Below, in pieces: positions 28,101 to 35,303 of a stretch of DNA of 64,000 nt. Every line of letters begins with the position of its first letter. Position 1 is the stretch's first letter. The stretch is from Sphingomonas yabuuchiae (GTDB lineage: Bacteria; Pseudomonadota; Alphaproteobacteria; Sphingomonadales; Sphingomonadaceae). Under the pieces are notes generated by a model. That model did no database searches. It saw nothing but the letters and a program-made list of their open reading frames with translations, and was not told the origin of the DNA. The stretch is from contig NZ_JACHNX010000004.1 of assembly GCF_014199595.1 (NCBI RefSeq), positions 1-64,000 on the forward strand, given 5' to 3'. The position numbers and the translations under genes were made by a program.

Positions 28101-30138
28101 CGGTGCCGGTGATGACGCTGCCGTCGCCCGCGACAGTCGCGCTGGGGGCGGCGGGAGCAGTGGTATCGGGGGCGCTGACCGAGGCACCGGGAGAGGTGTT
28201 GCCCGCCGGATCGCTCTGCGTGACGGTCAGCGTCCCGCCATTGGTCTGGGGCGTGCCCAGCGGCAGGGTGTAGTTGCCTTGCGCATCGACCGTGGCGGTG
28301 CCGAGCGGCTGGCCAGCGGGATCGCGCACGGTGACGGTCGCGCCGGACTCACCGGTGCCAGTGATCGCGCTGCCGTCCTCGGCGATGGTCGCGGTGGGCG
28401 CGGCCGGGGCGGTGAAGTCGGGAGCGGTGAGGGTGATGGTGGGGGAGACATTGCCCAGCGTGTCGCTCTGCACGACGGTCAGGGTCTCGCCATTCCCCTG
28501 CGGCGTGGCCAGCGTCAGGCTGTAATTGCCGTTTGCGTCGACCGTCCCCTGGCCGATCGTCTGACCGGCCACGTCGCGCACGACCACCGTCGCGCCGGGC
28601 TCACCGGTGCCGCTGACCGTTGTCCCCTGCGCATCGATCTGGGCGGTGGGCAGCGGCATGGTGCCGGTATCGACGGCGTCGATCTGCGTGGTGGGCGAGA
28701 CATTGCCCGCCGCGTCCGTCTGGGTAACGACCAGCACGCCGCCGCCCGTCTGCGCGGTGGTCAGCGTCACCGTATAGCTGCCATCGGCGGCGACGATGGC
28801 GGTGCCGATCTGCTGGCCGTCCGGGCCGATGACGCGCACGGTCGCGCCGGGCTCGCCCGATCCGGTCACGGTGGTGCCGTCTGCGGACAGGGTCGCGGCG
28901 GGAGCGGCGGGCGGCGTGATGTCCGGCGCGGCCAGCGTGACGGCGGGCGAGACATTGCCCGCCGGGTCGCTCTGCGTGACGGTCAGGGTGCCGCCATTGG
29001 CCTGCGGCGTGGTCAGCGGCAGCGTATAGCCGCCCTGCGCATCGACGATCGCGGTGCCCAGCACCTGCCCGGCGGCGTTGCGCACGGTGACGGTCGCGCC
29101 CGCCTCGCCGGTGCCGGAGATGCTGGTGCCGTCGCCGTTGATGCTTGCGGTGGGCACGGCGGGCGGGGTGGTATCGGGCGCGGTCAGGCTGGCGGCGGGG
29201 GAAACATTGCCCGCCGGATCGGCCTGGCTGACGGTCAGCGTGCCGCCATTCGCCTGTGGCGTGGTCAGGGTCAGCGTATAGGCGCCCTGCGCACCGACGA
29301 CGGCGGTGCCCAGCACCTGTCCGGCGGCGTTGCGCACCGTCACGGTCGCGCCGGGCTCACCGGTGCCGCTGACCGTGCGGCCGTCGCCCGTGATCGTCGC
29401 GGTCGGGATGGCGGGCGGCGTGATATCGGGCGCCGCCGTCGTGGCGGGGGGCGAGACATTGCCCGCCGCATCGCTCTGCACGACGGTGACGGGCTGGCCG
29501 TTGGTCTGGGGCGGGTTGACCGGGATGGTGAAGGTGCCGTCGGCGCCGACTGTACCGGTGCCGATCACATTGCCCGCGCCGTCGGTCACGCGGACGGTCG
29601 CGCCCGCCTCGCCGGTGCCGCGGATGCTCGAGCCGTTGGCCGTAAAGCTGGCGGTGGGAATCGCGGGCGGCTGGGTGTCGGCGGTGGGACCGCCGGGCTG
29701 GTTGCCGCCATTGCCGCCGCCGCCCGATACCGCCGCGACCAGACCGCCGACCCCGGCCACGCCCAATATGGCGGGCAGGACGAAGGACGAGCCGCCGCCC
29801 TCGCCGGTCGCCGCCGCGCCCATCAGGTCGTCGAGATCGGTGATCGCCCGGAACCGCCCCGCACCGCTGGCGGAAGGATTGGCGAGCCACTGGCTGCCCT
29901 GATCGTCGCGCAGCACGAGGTCGCTGATCTTGCCCTGCTGCTGGTCATAGAAATGGTCGATGCGAATGGTCTGGCCATCGGTCAGGCGGATGATCAGGTC
30001 GTTGCCCTCACGCTCCATCGCCGCGACCTGCGACCGGTCGATATTGAGGCGAACGACGCTGGGCGCGCTCAATTCGATGACGTTGGCGCTGGTCGTGGTG
30101 GTGGTGCCGGTCGCCTTTGCGATGATCTCGGTCTGCAT
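19177..30138 (-). CDS. Giant BapA-like biofilm adhesin with 34 Ig-like repeats
   Basis: A secreted or surface adhesin of 3653 residues. The start at 30138 has GGGAGGAA seven bases upstream; the ATG at 30177 lacks one. Residues about 20-90 match the BapA prefix domain (VIELSAPSVVRLNIDRSQ, LTDGQTIRIDHFYD). A Gly/Ala-rich hydrophobic stretch and GGGGNGG linker follow. Then come 34 tandem Ig-like units of 84 residues (one of 87), each with a D-x-T-x-P start, GTGEPGATVTV centre and TQADAAGNVSP end. The 640-residue C-terminal part holds two VCBS/cadherin-like segments (SDGRYSYTPNADA; EIGQYTYRPFANL) and an acidic tail expected to carry the type I secretion signal. No RTX nonapeptides are obvious. 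The tolC-ABC-hlyD genes downstream are its probable exporter. Confidence 0.93.
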   Translation of the reverse strand: MQTEIIAKATGTTTTTSANVIELSAPSVVRLNIDRSQVAAMEREGNDLIIRLTDGQTIRIDHFYDQQQGKISDLVLRDDQGSQWLANPSASGAGRFRAITDLDDLMGAAATGEGGGSSFVLPAILGVAGVGGLVAAVSGGGGNGGNQPGGPTADTQPPAIPTASFTANGSSIRGTGEAGATVRVTDGAGNVIGTGTVGADGTFTIPVNPPQTNGQPVTVVQSDAAGNVSPPATTAAPDITPPAIPTATITGDGRTVSGTGEPGATVTVRNAAGQVLGTAVVGAQGAYTLTLTTPQANGGTLTVSQADPAGNVSPAASLTAPDTTPPAVPTASINGDGTSISGTGEAGATVTVRNAAGQVLGTAIVDAQGGYTLPLTTPQANGGTLTVTQSDPAGNVSPAVTLAAPDITPPAAPAATLSADGTTVTGSGEPGATVRVIGPDGQQIGTAIVAADGSYTVTLTTAQTGGGVLVVTQTDAAGNVSPTTQIDAVDTGTMPLPTAQIDAQGTTVSGTGEPGATVVVRDVAGQTIGQGTVDANGNYSLTLATPQGNGETLTVVQSDTLGNVSPTITLTAPDFTAPAAPTATIAEDGSAITGTGESGATVTVRDPAGQPLGTATVDAQGNYTLPLGTPQTNGGTLTVTQSDPAGNTSPGASVSAPDTTAPAAPSATVAGDGSVITGTGEPGATVTVSDAAGQPLGSATVDAQGNYTLPLTTPQANGETLTVTQSDPAGNTSPATTISAPDITAPTAPTATIAGDGTSITGTGEPGATVTVSDAAGQPLGTVTVDAQGNYTLPLTTPQANGETLTVTQSDPAGNTSPATSVSAPDITAPAAPVVTVSADGTQLTGTGEPGATVQVVDAGGQPVGTATVGSDGSFSLPLPTGVANGQTLSAIQTDAAGNASPATAAVTPDLVAPATPVATVSADGTSITGTGEPGATLIVRAPDNSVLATVTVAADGSFSAPLATPQANGETLSVTQADAAGNVSPVATVTAPDITPPAPPVAILSADGSAVYGNGEPGATVRVVDGNGTLLGDAVVAADSSYTLTLTPPQTSGQTLSAVQTDPAGNPSQPATVAAPDLTAPPAPIATIAADGTSVTGTGEPFATVRVRAADGSVIATVTVGADGSFTTPLSPPQANGEALSLDQTDRGGNLSPTTPLTAPDITAPTGLTATISGDGAIVTGSGEAGATVTIRDANGAVLGTATVAANGIYNATLTTPQTNGETLQVTQADAAGNISAPASVLAPDTTPPLAPTGSVVDAGATLSGTGEPGATVTIRATDGTLLGSGQVAPDGSFAVTLNPAQANGQALQLIQTDAAGNASPVVAVTAPDITAPTGLTATISGDGSFVTGVGEVGATVTVRDPDGTVIGTAVVGTNGSYAVPLTPAQIDGETLQVTQADAAGNVSLPLAPVAPDLTTPLAPVGTISADGTLVTGTGEAGATVTVRDAAGQPLGTATVAADGSFSVPLASAQLNGQILSVVQADAAGNVSPPLALTALDTTAPIGLTASVDATGIIVSGQAEAGATITVRAPDGTIIGTGTAGAGGAYALTLTTPQLNGQVLQVTQADAAGNTSPPSPATAPDLTAPLAPLGTVSADGTLVTGTGEPGATVTVRDAAGQVLGTAQVAADGSFSVPLASAQLNGQILSVVQADAAGNVSPPLALTALDTTAPIGLTASVDATGIIVSGQAEAGATITVRAPDGTIIGTSTAAATGDYALTLTTPQLNGQVLQVTQADAAGNTSPPSPATAPDLTAPLGPVFALDGTGANATGSGEVGATVTLRDASGTVIGTGQVGADGSFSVPLNPAQADGGTVSATLTDAAGNVSIPAIVAAPDVTPPAAPVAALDATGSIVTGQGEVGATVMVRDAGGAVLGTGIVGPQGAYTVILSAPQLDSQILRVTQADATGNGSLATTVTALDRTAPDAPVATVSADGTVISGAGEIGATVTITDPVGLVLATVPVNPDGSFSVTLTTALTNGQLLTLTQADAAGNISAAGTATAPDLIPNDTPGAPTAIIALDGASVSGTGQVGAAIIVRDANGAVIGNAQVAGDGTYTATLTTPQRDGETVRVTQTDAEGDVSPPATVIAPDLTAPDAPTAMIDPTGSLVMGTGEVGATVRVLDANGATLGTAIVGANGAYVAALVTPQVDGQPLTVVQNDAAGNGSPAFPVIAPDLTAPLAPIGVVSGDGTSLTGTGEVGATVTIRGAGGAVLGTAIVDANGNFTAPLTPAQANGQLVTLIQADAAGNVSPIAQATAPDITAPIGLSAAINGAGNLVTGIGEAGGTVTIRDAGGTVLGTAVVAANGTYAAILTPAQLNAQVLQVTEADAVGNVSTPATVIAPDLTAPLPPIGTVSGDGTTLTGTGEVGATVTIRSLGGAVLGTAVVDANGNFAAPLTPAQANGQIVTLTQADAAGNVSPLGQAIAPDIISPIGLTAAINGAGNLVTGAGEAGATVTIRDAGGTVLGTAVVAANGTYAAILTPAQLNAQVLQVTQADATGNASTPATVIAPDLTAPLAPIGTVSGDGTSLTGTGEVGATVTIRGVGGTVIGTAIVDANGNFTAPLTPAQANGQIVTLTQADAAGNVSPLGQAAAPDITAPVGLTAVINGTGSVMTGTGEAGATVTIRDPGGTVVGTAIVASNGSYAATLTPAQLNAQLLQVSQADAAGNVSTPATVIAPDLTAPLAPIGTVSGNGTTLTGTGEAGATVTIRGLGGVVIGTALVDANGNFTATLNPAQANGQVVTLTQVDAAGNVSPLAQASTPDITAPVGLTAAINGVGTLVTGQGEAGATVTVRDAGGNPIGTAIVAANGSYTATLTTAQANGQTLTVTQADSAGNTSLPSPLIAPDITPPALPVATINGTGTIVTGSGEPGATVRILGAQGQLVGSAIVDANGAYTATLIIPQANGQALTVTQADAAGNVSPQAPLAAPDITPPATPTAAINATGTIVTGTGEAGTTVEVRNAGGTVIGTGTVAGGGTYAVTLATPQLAGETLNIGLRDGTGNVSGTVTVIAPFDISAFDNVAAAQVDLVPVQTNETLGNANYTALVSLGLVNLNAQVLAIPNVQFTVQQGHTLDATFTYDATLSLGVASGYSVVLQRFNGTSWVAVNGGGSSSLLEVSLLGGNLVATADDLAPGQYRAFVTFDNTAGVGLLGGLSVTGVDSDFTDVGQIVPLVTNGNVITDPGPLGQVDAVSPQTRVESVTLNGVTTTVTGNTQVVGQWGTLIMGSDGRYSYTPNADAAVLGKTDRFTYTLFDASDGERESATLTISIGSPDIIGAPVAVNDVATAAATFVNVVETRTPTVDSSFATPTAAVLTGSRTGQITDSFTVDANSRGNITLSAVIAPGLSVVPSFTITVTNAAGTVVGSQTGTALAGVGGLIGSGISVTMNNLPSGTYNYTVTSTNTVGLGYTTDVYVGGTITHLDQFTLSGTTPTSGNLLANDTLGSDFLGIKMLVGGTFVDIGDAGRTLTGTYGTLTISEIGQYTYRPFANLGYAATDPIDRFTYQIVQPDGQVSTARLDVAIDINNGVAPVFPTTLTAFALEDPVQVHSDVVPMTLAVGHDAAPLSLDQADAKIALSLMEDQGSVEDVLSRYLDAQSPAAEPLPSESLADTGDSAVMPSASDISAQDPVTHDPLGYLTVSVDPEQERLATLHLV
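21103..29679 (-). repeat. Array of 34 tandem 252-bp repeats inside the adhesin gene
   Basis: The 8577-bp array encodes 33 units of 84 residues and one of 87 (unit 23, with NDT inserted after DLIP). Units 13-19 and 25-32 alternate between two types, one beginning DLTAPLAPIG and one DITAPxGLTA, giving a 504-bp higher-order period. Units 16-17 (25396-25899) and 18-19 (24892-25395) are nearly identical, a recent tandem duplication. Units 6-8 form a second homogenised group. The last unit is the most divergent. Confidence 0.93.
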
Positions 30139-30290
30139 GGCCTGTTCCTCCCATTGCATGTCGTCATGCCCCGGCACGCGGTGCCGGGCAGGGGGGCGCG
30201 GTCATGGCTGTCCTTGCGCAGACACGCTGCCTCCCCTTGCGCAAATCCTAACCGCGAAGAGGAGGCAGTGATGCGAGCGGACCGTTTTCG

Positions 30291-30321
30291 GAATTAATTC
30301 AGATGGTTAACGGTTGTTAAC
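30291..30321. promoter_or_regulatory. Palindromic sites upstream of the adhesin gene
   Basis: GAATTAATTC (30291-30300) is a perfect 10-bp palindrome, followed by two GTTAAC palindromes (30306-30311 and 30316-30321). Read on the minus strand, this includes TTAACCAT, which equals the known CtrA half-site; the two TTAA cores are six rather than seven bases apart. The cluster lies about 155-185 bp upstream of the adhesin start in an otherwise AT-poor region, fitting a promoter. Confidence 0.4.
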
Positions 30322-31299
30322 TTATTTTGTGCGGAAAGGGCGTGCAGGCAGGACCGGCGCGTCGTCATCGGTCATCCGCACGGGTCGGATACGGCCATCG
30401 GAGGCATAGGTGATGCGGTCGATCGCCACGACCCGCTCACCCTGGAACGGGCCGGGGCCGGATGCGCGGTCCCAGCGGTGATAGACGATCAGCGAGCGGC
30501 CGTCGGGCAGCGTGACGAAGCTGTGATGCCCCGGCCCCTGATGCCGCGCATCGCCGGTCAGGATCGCACCACGATAGCGCCATGGCCCGGTGGGCGAGGG
30601 GGCGGTGGCGTAGTGGACCGAATAATCGGGGCCATTGAACCGGCCATGACTGTAGGACAGGTAATAGGTACCGCCGCGCTCGTGCAGGAAGGCGCCTTCG
30701 GTGAAGTTCGGCGGGGTCGCGACCTTCACCTCGCGGGCGATGGTCACCATGTCGGGCTTCAGTTCCCAGACGCGCAAGGTTCCCCCTGCGCTGCCGCCCG
30801 CATAGAGATAGGTCTTGCCCGACCTGCGATCGGTGAAGACCATTGGGTCGATCGCCTCGAACCTTTTGTCGCCGGTGATCAGCGGGCGGCCGCTGTCGCG
30901 ATAGGGACCTTCGGGCCGGTCGGCGACGGCGACGCCGATACGGCTGGGCGTCGGGTTTTGCGGCCCGACCGAGTAATAGAGGTAATAGCGTCCATTCCGG
31001 GTCGCGACGCCGGGGGCCCAGAGGAAATGCTCGGGCGCGCCGTCATCCTTGATCCAACCGATCTGGTCGCGCCGGATCAACTCGCCGCGTGGCCGCCATG
31101 TCTTCAGGTCCCGGCTGGAAAAGGAGCCGAAACGGTCGGCCGCCCAGCTTCCGCCCGGCCCTCCGGTCGGGAAGATCCAGAGTTCGTCGCCGATCATCAT
31201 CGCATGGGGATCGGCCCCCTCGAACTGCGGATTGCGGGCGATCCCCGCCGCCGCGACGGTCAACGCCAGCCCGGCGGCGAAGGCGCTCAGTGTCTTCAT
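30322..31299 (-). CDS. Secreted glycoside hydrolase, GH43-like
   Basis: A five-bladed beta-propeller glycosidase of 325 residues with an N-terminal signal peptide (residues 1-21, MKTLSAFAAGLALTVAAAG). Typical GH43 blocks are seen: FLWAPGVATRNGRYYLYYS, EAIDPMVFTD with a conserved Asp, and NFTEGAFLHERGG with the likely acid Glu. Start 31299 has GGAGGA eight bases upstream; longer reading is arginine-rich and unlikely. It lies 49 bp after the GH27 gene on the same strand. Activity on arabinan, xylan or galactan side chains is possible; GH43 specificity cannot be read from motifs. Confidence 0.82.
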   Translation of the reverse strand: MKTLSAFAAGLALTVAAAGIARNPQFEGADPHAMMIGDELWIFPTGGPGGSWAADRFGSFSSRDLKTWRPRGELIRRDQIGWIKDDGAPEHFLWAPGVATRNGRYYLYYSVGPQNPTPSRIGVAVADRPEGPYRDSGRPLITGDKRFEAIDPMVFTDRRSGKTYLYAGGSAGGTLRVWELKPDMVTIAREVKVATPPNFTEGAFLHERGGTYYLSYSHGRFNGPDYSVHYATAPSPTGPWRYRGAILTGDARHQGPGHHSFVTLPDGRSLIVYHRWDRASGPGPFQGERVVAIDRITYASDGRIRPVRMTDDDAPVLPARPFRTK

Positions 31300-31348
31300 G
31301 GTCGTGGTCCTCCATGTTCGGGGCAGCCCATGCGGTAGCTTAATGGGC

Positions 31349-32731
31349 TCAGCGCGCCCGAAGGCGGTACAACCCCGCGCCATGCGGCGGCAGCGTCTGC
31401 GCGAAGCGGTCTTTCGCCCGGTCGAGCGACGCACCGCTCCACAAATCGGTCACGCCGACTTCCCCCGACAGCCCCAGAGAGTGGAGCGCCAGTCCCACTT
31501 CCTTGGGCTTATCGCCGGTGTTGAACAGCGCCAGATAGCGATCCTGCGGTGTATCCTCGGGCTTGGCGGACCAGATGCGCGCGCCGTCCTGAACGAAATG
31601 CGGCTGGTTGTCGGTCGAGGCCTGGTTGACGGCGATGACCGCGCGGTTGGTCAGCAGCGCCAGCGTGGGGGCGTCCAGATAGCGCAGGTCACCGCCCATG
31701 ATCAGCGGCGAGCGCGCGATCGACCACAAGGTCATCAAGGTGCGCTGTTCGTCGGGCGTGAACTTGGTGTCGCGCTTGCCCAGCGCCAGCCGACCGAGCG
31801 GCAGCATGTCGGCATCGGGCCAGGAACCCGGCCCGCGATAGGGCGTCCAGTTCTCCAGCCGGGTGAACTGCGCTTCCAGCATCGACCATTCGTCCCAGAA
31901 ATCGTCCGAGATGCGCCACATCTGCGCAAAGCGGCGGACATGGGGACCCCGGATCACCGGCGTTTCGCCGGGCGACAGGCTGAGAATGATCGGGCGGCCG
32001 CTGTTCCGGATCGCCTTGTGCGCGGCCTCGATCTCGGGCGCGTGCGCGTCATAGGGGCGGCTCATATCGTCCATCTTGACGAAATCGACGCCCCAGGAGG
32101 CGTAGAGCGCGAACACGCTGTCATAATAGGCCTGCGCGCCGGGCCTGGTCATGTCGACGCCGTACATGTCCGGGTTCCAGGTGCAGATGCTGGACGTGTC
32201 GGCGATGTCGGCGGCGCGGTAGCGGGTGCCCAGGATCGGCAGGTTCTTCTTCACTGCCAGCCGGGGGATGCCGCGCATCAGGTGGATGCCGAACTTCATG
32301 CCCATCGCATGGACGTCCGCCGCCAATTTGGTGAAGCCCGATCCGTCCGCGCTGGAGGGAAAGCGGTTGGGCGCGGGGATCAGCCGGCCATGGCCGTCCA
32401 TCGCAGGCACCGGCGCGGCGTTATAGGTGTAGCTGGACGCCTCGGGCTCATACCATTGGATGTCGACGGTGAAGACGTCATAGCCGAAGGGCAGCAGCTT
32501 GGCCCGCATGATCGCGGCGGTTTCGCGTGCCTGCGCCTCGGTGATGGTGGTCGCAAAGCTGTTCCAGCTGTTCCAGCCCATGGGCGGGCGCGGCGCCAGC
32601 GTGCCGGAGCGTTCCGCCGCCGTCGCGCTCTGCACGCCGGCCAAGGCCAGTCCGCCGGTGATCGCCGCGCCGCCGGCCCCCATGCCGACCAATGCCTGTC
32701 GACGGTTGATCCCGCCCCCGGTCTTGCTCAT
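31349..32731 (-). CDS. Exported GH27-type alpha-galactosidase
   Basis: A retaining glycosidase of about 460 residues. The head MSKTGGGINRRQALVGMGAG has a twin-arginine-like export signal. PPMGWNSWNSF is the GH27 N-terminal signature, YDVFTVDIQW follows, and VDFVKMDDM carries the nucleophile Asp; the C-terminal region is the usual beta-sandwich. It sits between the GH43 gene and the TonB receptor on the same strand, suggesting joint attack on an alpha-galactosylated glycan. GH27 also holds alpha-N-acetylgalactosaminidases, so the exact substrate is open. Confidence 0.87.
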   Translation of the reverse strand: MSKTGGGINRRQALVGMGAGGAAITGGLALAGVQSATAAERSGTLAPRPPMGWNSWNSFATTITEAQARETAAIMRAKLLPFGYDVFTVDIQWYEPEASSYTYNAAPVPAMDGHGRLIPAPNRFPSSADGSGFTKLAADVHAMGMKFGIHLMRGIPRLAVKKNLPILGTRYRAADIADTSSICTWNPDMYGVDMTRPGAQAYYDSVFALYASWGVDFVKMDDMSRPYDAHAPEIEAAHKAIRNSGRPIILSLSPGETPVIRGPHVRRFAQMWRISDDFWDEWSMLEAQFTRLENWTPYRGPGSWPDADMLPLGRLALGKRDTKFTPDEQRTLMTLWSIARSPLIMGGDLRYLDAPTLALLTNRAVIAVNQASTDNQPHFVQDGARIWSAKPEDTPQDRYLALFNTGDKPKEVGLALHSLGLSGEVGVTDLWSGASLDRAKDRFAQTLPPHGAGLYRLRAR

Positions 32732-32826
32732 CCATCCACTCCCGTTTTCTTGTCGAACAGGTCTACGGGGTGTCACGCGGATGGCAAGGCGGCGGGGGCT
32801 TTATATGTCTGACAATCGAATGCGGC

Positions 32827-35112
32827 TCAGAAGCGCCCCTCGAAGCTCAGGCCCAGGATGCGCGGCGGCGACATGGTGCCGCGGACCCGCCCGTCGAAAT
32901 CGGTGAAGAAGGAGGTCGGCTGCTGCCGGTCGAAGATATTACTGGCGAGCAGATAGGCTCCGAAATGCCGCCCCTGCCAGCCCAGCTTGGCATTGACCAG
33001 CGTGATCGGGCGGATGTCGCGCACGGTCTGGTCGATGGTGCTCTGGAACACCGCATCGCGATAGGTGGCGTTGAGATTGGCGAACAGTCCGCCCGCGCTG
33101 CGCCAGGTGCCGCCCCATGACGCGGTCCAGCGCGGCGCGTTGGCAAACTCGTTGCCGGTGGCCGACCATTTCGCGGTGCCGATCGGCACGGTGAAGTCGA
33201 GGAACTCGGTCCGGCTGTGCCCAATGCCTGCGTAAAGATCGAGGTGACGCGTCGGCCGCCCGCGCAGCTCCGCCTCGAAGCCATAAAGGCGCGACTTGCC
33301 CGCATTGACGACCTGGCTGTCGAACACCGCGCCGGGGGTCAGCTGCACCGATACCTGCTGGTCGCGCCAGTCGATATAATAGGCATTGGCGTTGAAACTC
33401 AGTCGGCGGTCGAACCAGTCTGAGCGCAACGCGACCTCGTAATTCCAGGTATATTCGGGCGCATAGGTGAAGCTCTGGCCGCGCTGCTGGTTGATGCCAG
33501 CGCCCCCGGCGCGATATCCGCGCTGCGCCGTCGCGCTCAGCGAGGCATCGGGGGTCACGTCCCAGGTCAGGCCCAGCTTGGGCAGCCAGGCGTCATAGGT
33601 GATGGCGCGTGTCGGATCGACGCTGGTCGCCCCGGCCGCCGTCGCCATCAGCAGCGCATTCAGACGGGTGACGATGGGGGCGAGGGCGGGCACGGGCAAC
33701 CGGGCCGGATCGGGCAGCGTGCCGTTCAGCGCGACCGACTGGCTCGCCCCGCGCATTTGCCGTTCGTTGTCGTAGCGCAGCCCTGCGCGCAGTTTCAGGC
33801 GGGTGGTCAGCGGGAAGGTCAGGTCGGTGAAGCCCGCCAGATTGCGCGTCAGGCGCGGCTGGGTCAGCAGGTTCCTGATCGGAACCACGCCGCCATAAAG
33901 GCCCAGTACCATGTCCACCATCGGCTGCGACAGGCCCAGTGCCAGCAACTGGCGATCGACGCCCAGCCGCGTCAGGTTCATATTCTGCGTCGCCTCGAAC
34001 CGATAGTCGCGATTGTCCTCGCGCAGATAATAGGCGCCGATCAGGCCCTGCACCCAGGGCAGGTCGATGCCCAGCCGCACTTCCTGCTGCACCGTCCTGG
34101 CGGGGTCGCTGGTGCGGCTCAACTGGCCGGGGGTGGGGTTGCGATCCGGGTCGGCGATGTAGAGCGCGCGGACATCGGAATAGTTGGTGATCGAACTCAG
34201 GTCGAAGCCGCCGCCCAGCGTATAATGCGCCTCCAGCGTGGCGATGTCGCTCAGCGCGCGGGTGTTGGTCGCCACATCCTCGGTGACGATGCGATCCCGG
34301 CGGGCATAGGGCGGATCGAATTCGGAGGAATAGGCGCCGCGCACATGGCGGTCGTGCATATAGCTCGCGATGATCCGCAGCCCCGGCACCGCGTCGGGGG
34401 TGAAGAGCAGCTTGCCGCGCAACGTCTCCGACTGGCGGGGATCGGCGTCGCGGTGCAGCGTGGTGTTGTAGAGCAGGCCGTCCGACCGCGCGATCTCACC
34501 GGCCAAGCGAAACGCGATCTGGTCGCCCAGGATCGGCCCGCCCAGCGCGGCGGCGGCGCGGCGCTGTCCGTCGGGGCCGGTGAGCATCACTCGGGCCTTG
34601 CCGTTCCATTCGTAGCCGGGGTCGGTCGTGCGGATGACCACCGCCCCGGCCAGCGCGTTGCGGCCCTGTACCGTGGATTGCGGACCGCGAAACACCTCGA
34701 CCTGCGCAATGTCGTACAGGTCGAGCGGCCCGGTGTTCAGCGCCGCGCGCGGCAGGACCGCGCCGTCGAGATAGACGCTGGCCAGCGCCCCGTCGCCCGC
34801 GCCCGACACGTTGAAGGCATCGATGCCGCGAATGGTGAAGCTGGTCCGGTCGGCATTGATCGCGACATTGGGCGTGCGTTGCAGCACGTCGTACATGTCG
34901 ATCATATTTTGGTCGACGATGGTCTGTCCGGTCGTCACCGCGACGCTGGCGGGCGTGTCGCGCAACGTCCGGTCGGCTTTCTCGCCCATGACCACGATGT
35001 CGTTGCCCGCCTCCGTCGACGCCGTGTCATGGCCCTGCGACGCCATGCTTTGCGCCAGACAGGGCGCCGCCACCGAAGACAGCATCATGGCCAGCGCCGC
35101 CCGAACCCACAT
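32827..35112 (-). CDS. TonB-dependent receptor, probable glycan importer
   Basis: Outer-membrane receptor of 761 residues. Start 35112 gives a signal peptide (MWVRAALAMMLSSVAAPCLAQS), with GGGGGG upstream. The plug domain starts at about residue 40 (NDIVVMGEKADRTLRDTPASV) and includes VEVFRGPQSTVQGRNALAG. The barrel follows and ends in phenylalanine (LGLSFEGRF), as expected. It is upstream of GH27 and GH43 on the same strand, which supports oligosaccharide import, though the plug is also like iron-siderophore receptors in sphingomonads. Ligand is uncertain. Confidence 0.88.
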   Translation of the reverse strand: MWVRAALAMMLSSVAAPCLAQSMASQGHDTASTEAGNDIVVMGEKADRTLRDTPASVAVTTGQTIVDQNMIDMYDVLQRTPNVAINADRTSFTIRGIDAFNVSGAGDGALASVYLDGAVLPRAALNTGPLDLYDIAQVEVFRGPQSTVQGRNALAGAVVIRTTDPGYEWNGKARVMLTGPDGQRRAAAALGGPILGDQIAFRLAGEIARSDGLLYNTTLHRDADPRQSETLRGKLLFTPDAVPGLRIIASYMHDRHVRGAYSSEFDPPYARRDRIVTEDVATNTRALSDIATLEAHYTLGGGFDLSSITNYSDVRALYIADPDRNPTPGQLSRTSDPARTVQQEVRLGIDLPWVQGLIGAYYLREDNRDYRFEATQNMNLTRLGVDRQLLALGLSQPMVDMVLGLYGGVVPIRNLLTQPRLTRNLAGFTDLTFPLTTRLKLRAGLRYDNERQMRGASQSVALNGTLPDPARLPVPALAPIVTRLNALLMATAAGATSVDPTRAITYDAWLPKLGLTWDVTPDASLSATAQRGYRAGGAGINQQRGQSFTYAPEYTWNYEVALRSDWFDRRLSFNANAYYIDWRDQQVSVQLTPGAVFDSQVVNAGKSRLYGFEAELRGRPTRHLDLYAGIGHSRTEFLDFTVPIGTAKWSATGNEFANAPRWTASWGGTWRSAGGLFANLNATYRDAVFQSTIDQTVRDIRPITLVNAKLGWQGRHFGAYLLASNIFDRQQPTSFFTDFDGRVRGTMSPPRILGLSFEGRF

Positions 35113-35303
35113 GTCATACCCCCCAATTCGTTGCGGGGGCGGACTAATATATGTGATTATGCGAGTCAATTGCAATATAAGCAGTGTCGGCTCAGGAGCG
35201 GTGCTGGCGTCACGTCGCGCAGTGGCAAATTGACGCCATGATCGTTACGTTAGGCGCGGCGGCGGAGCGGCTGCCATCCCGGATCGGGAAGGATGAGCGA
35301 GCG

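Noticed and set aside
25948..30297. A 1449-codon open frame on the plus strand opposite the adhesin N-terminal half
   Set aside because: Same reason: repeat-driven absence of stops, low-complexity composition, no start signal or homology.
30256..30297. Short plus-strand ORF with a GGAGG-like site (MRADRFRN)
   Set aside because: Only eight codons, and it ends without overlapping any plus-strand gene; it lies in the adhesin promoter region and is probably fortuitous.
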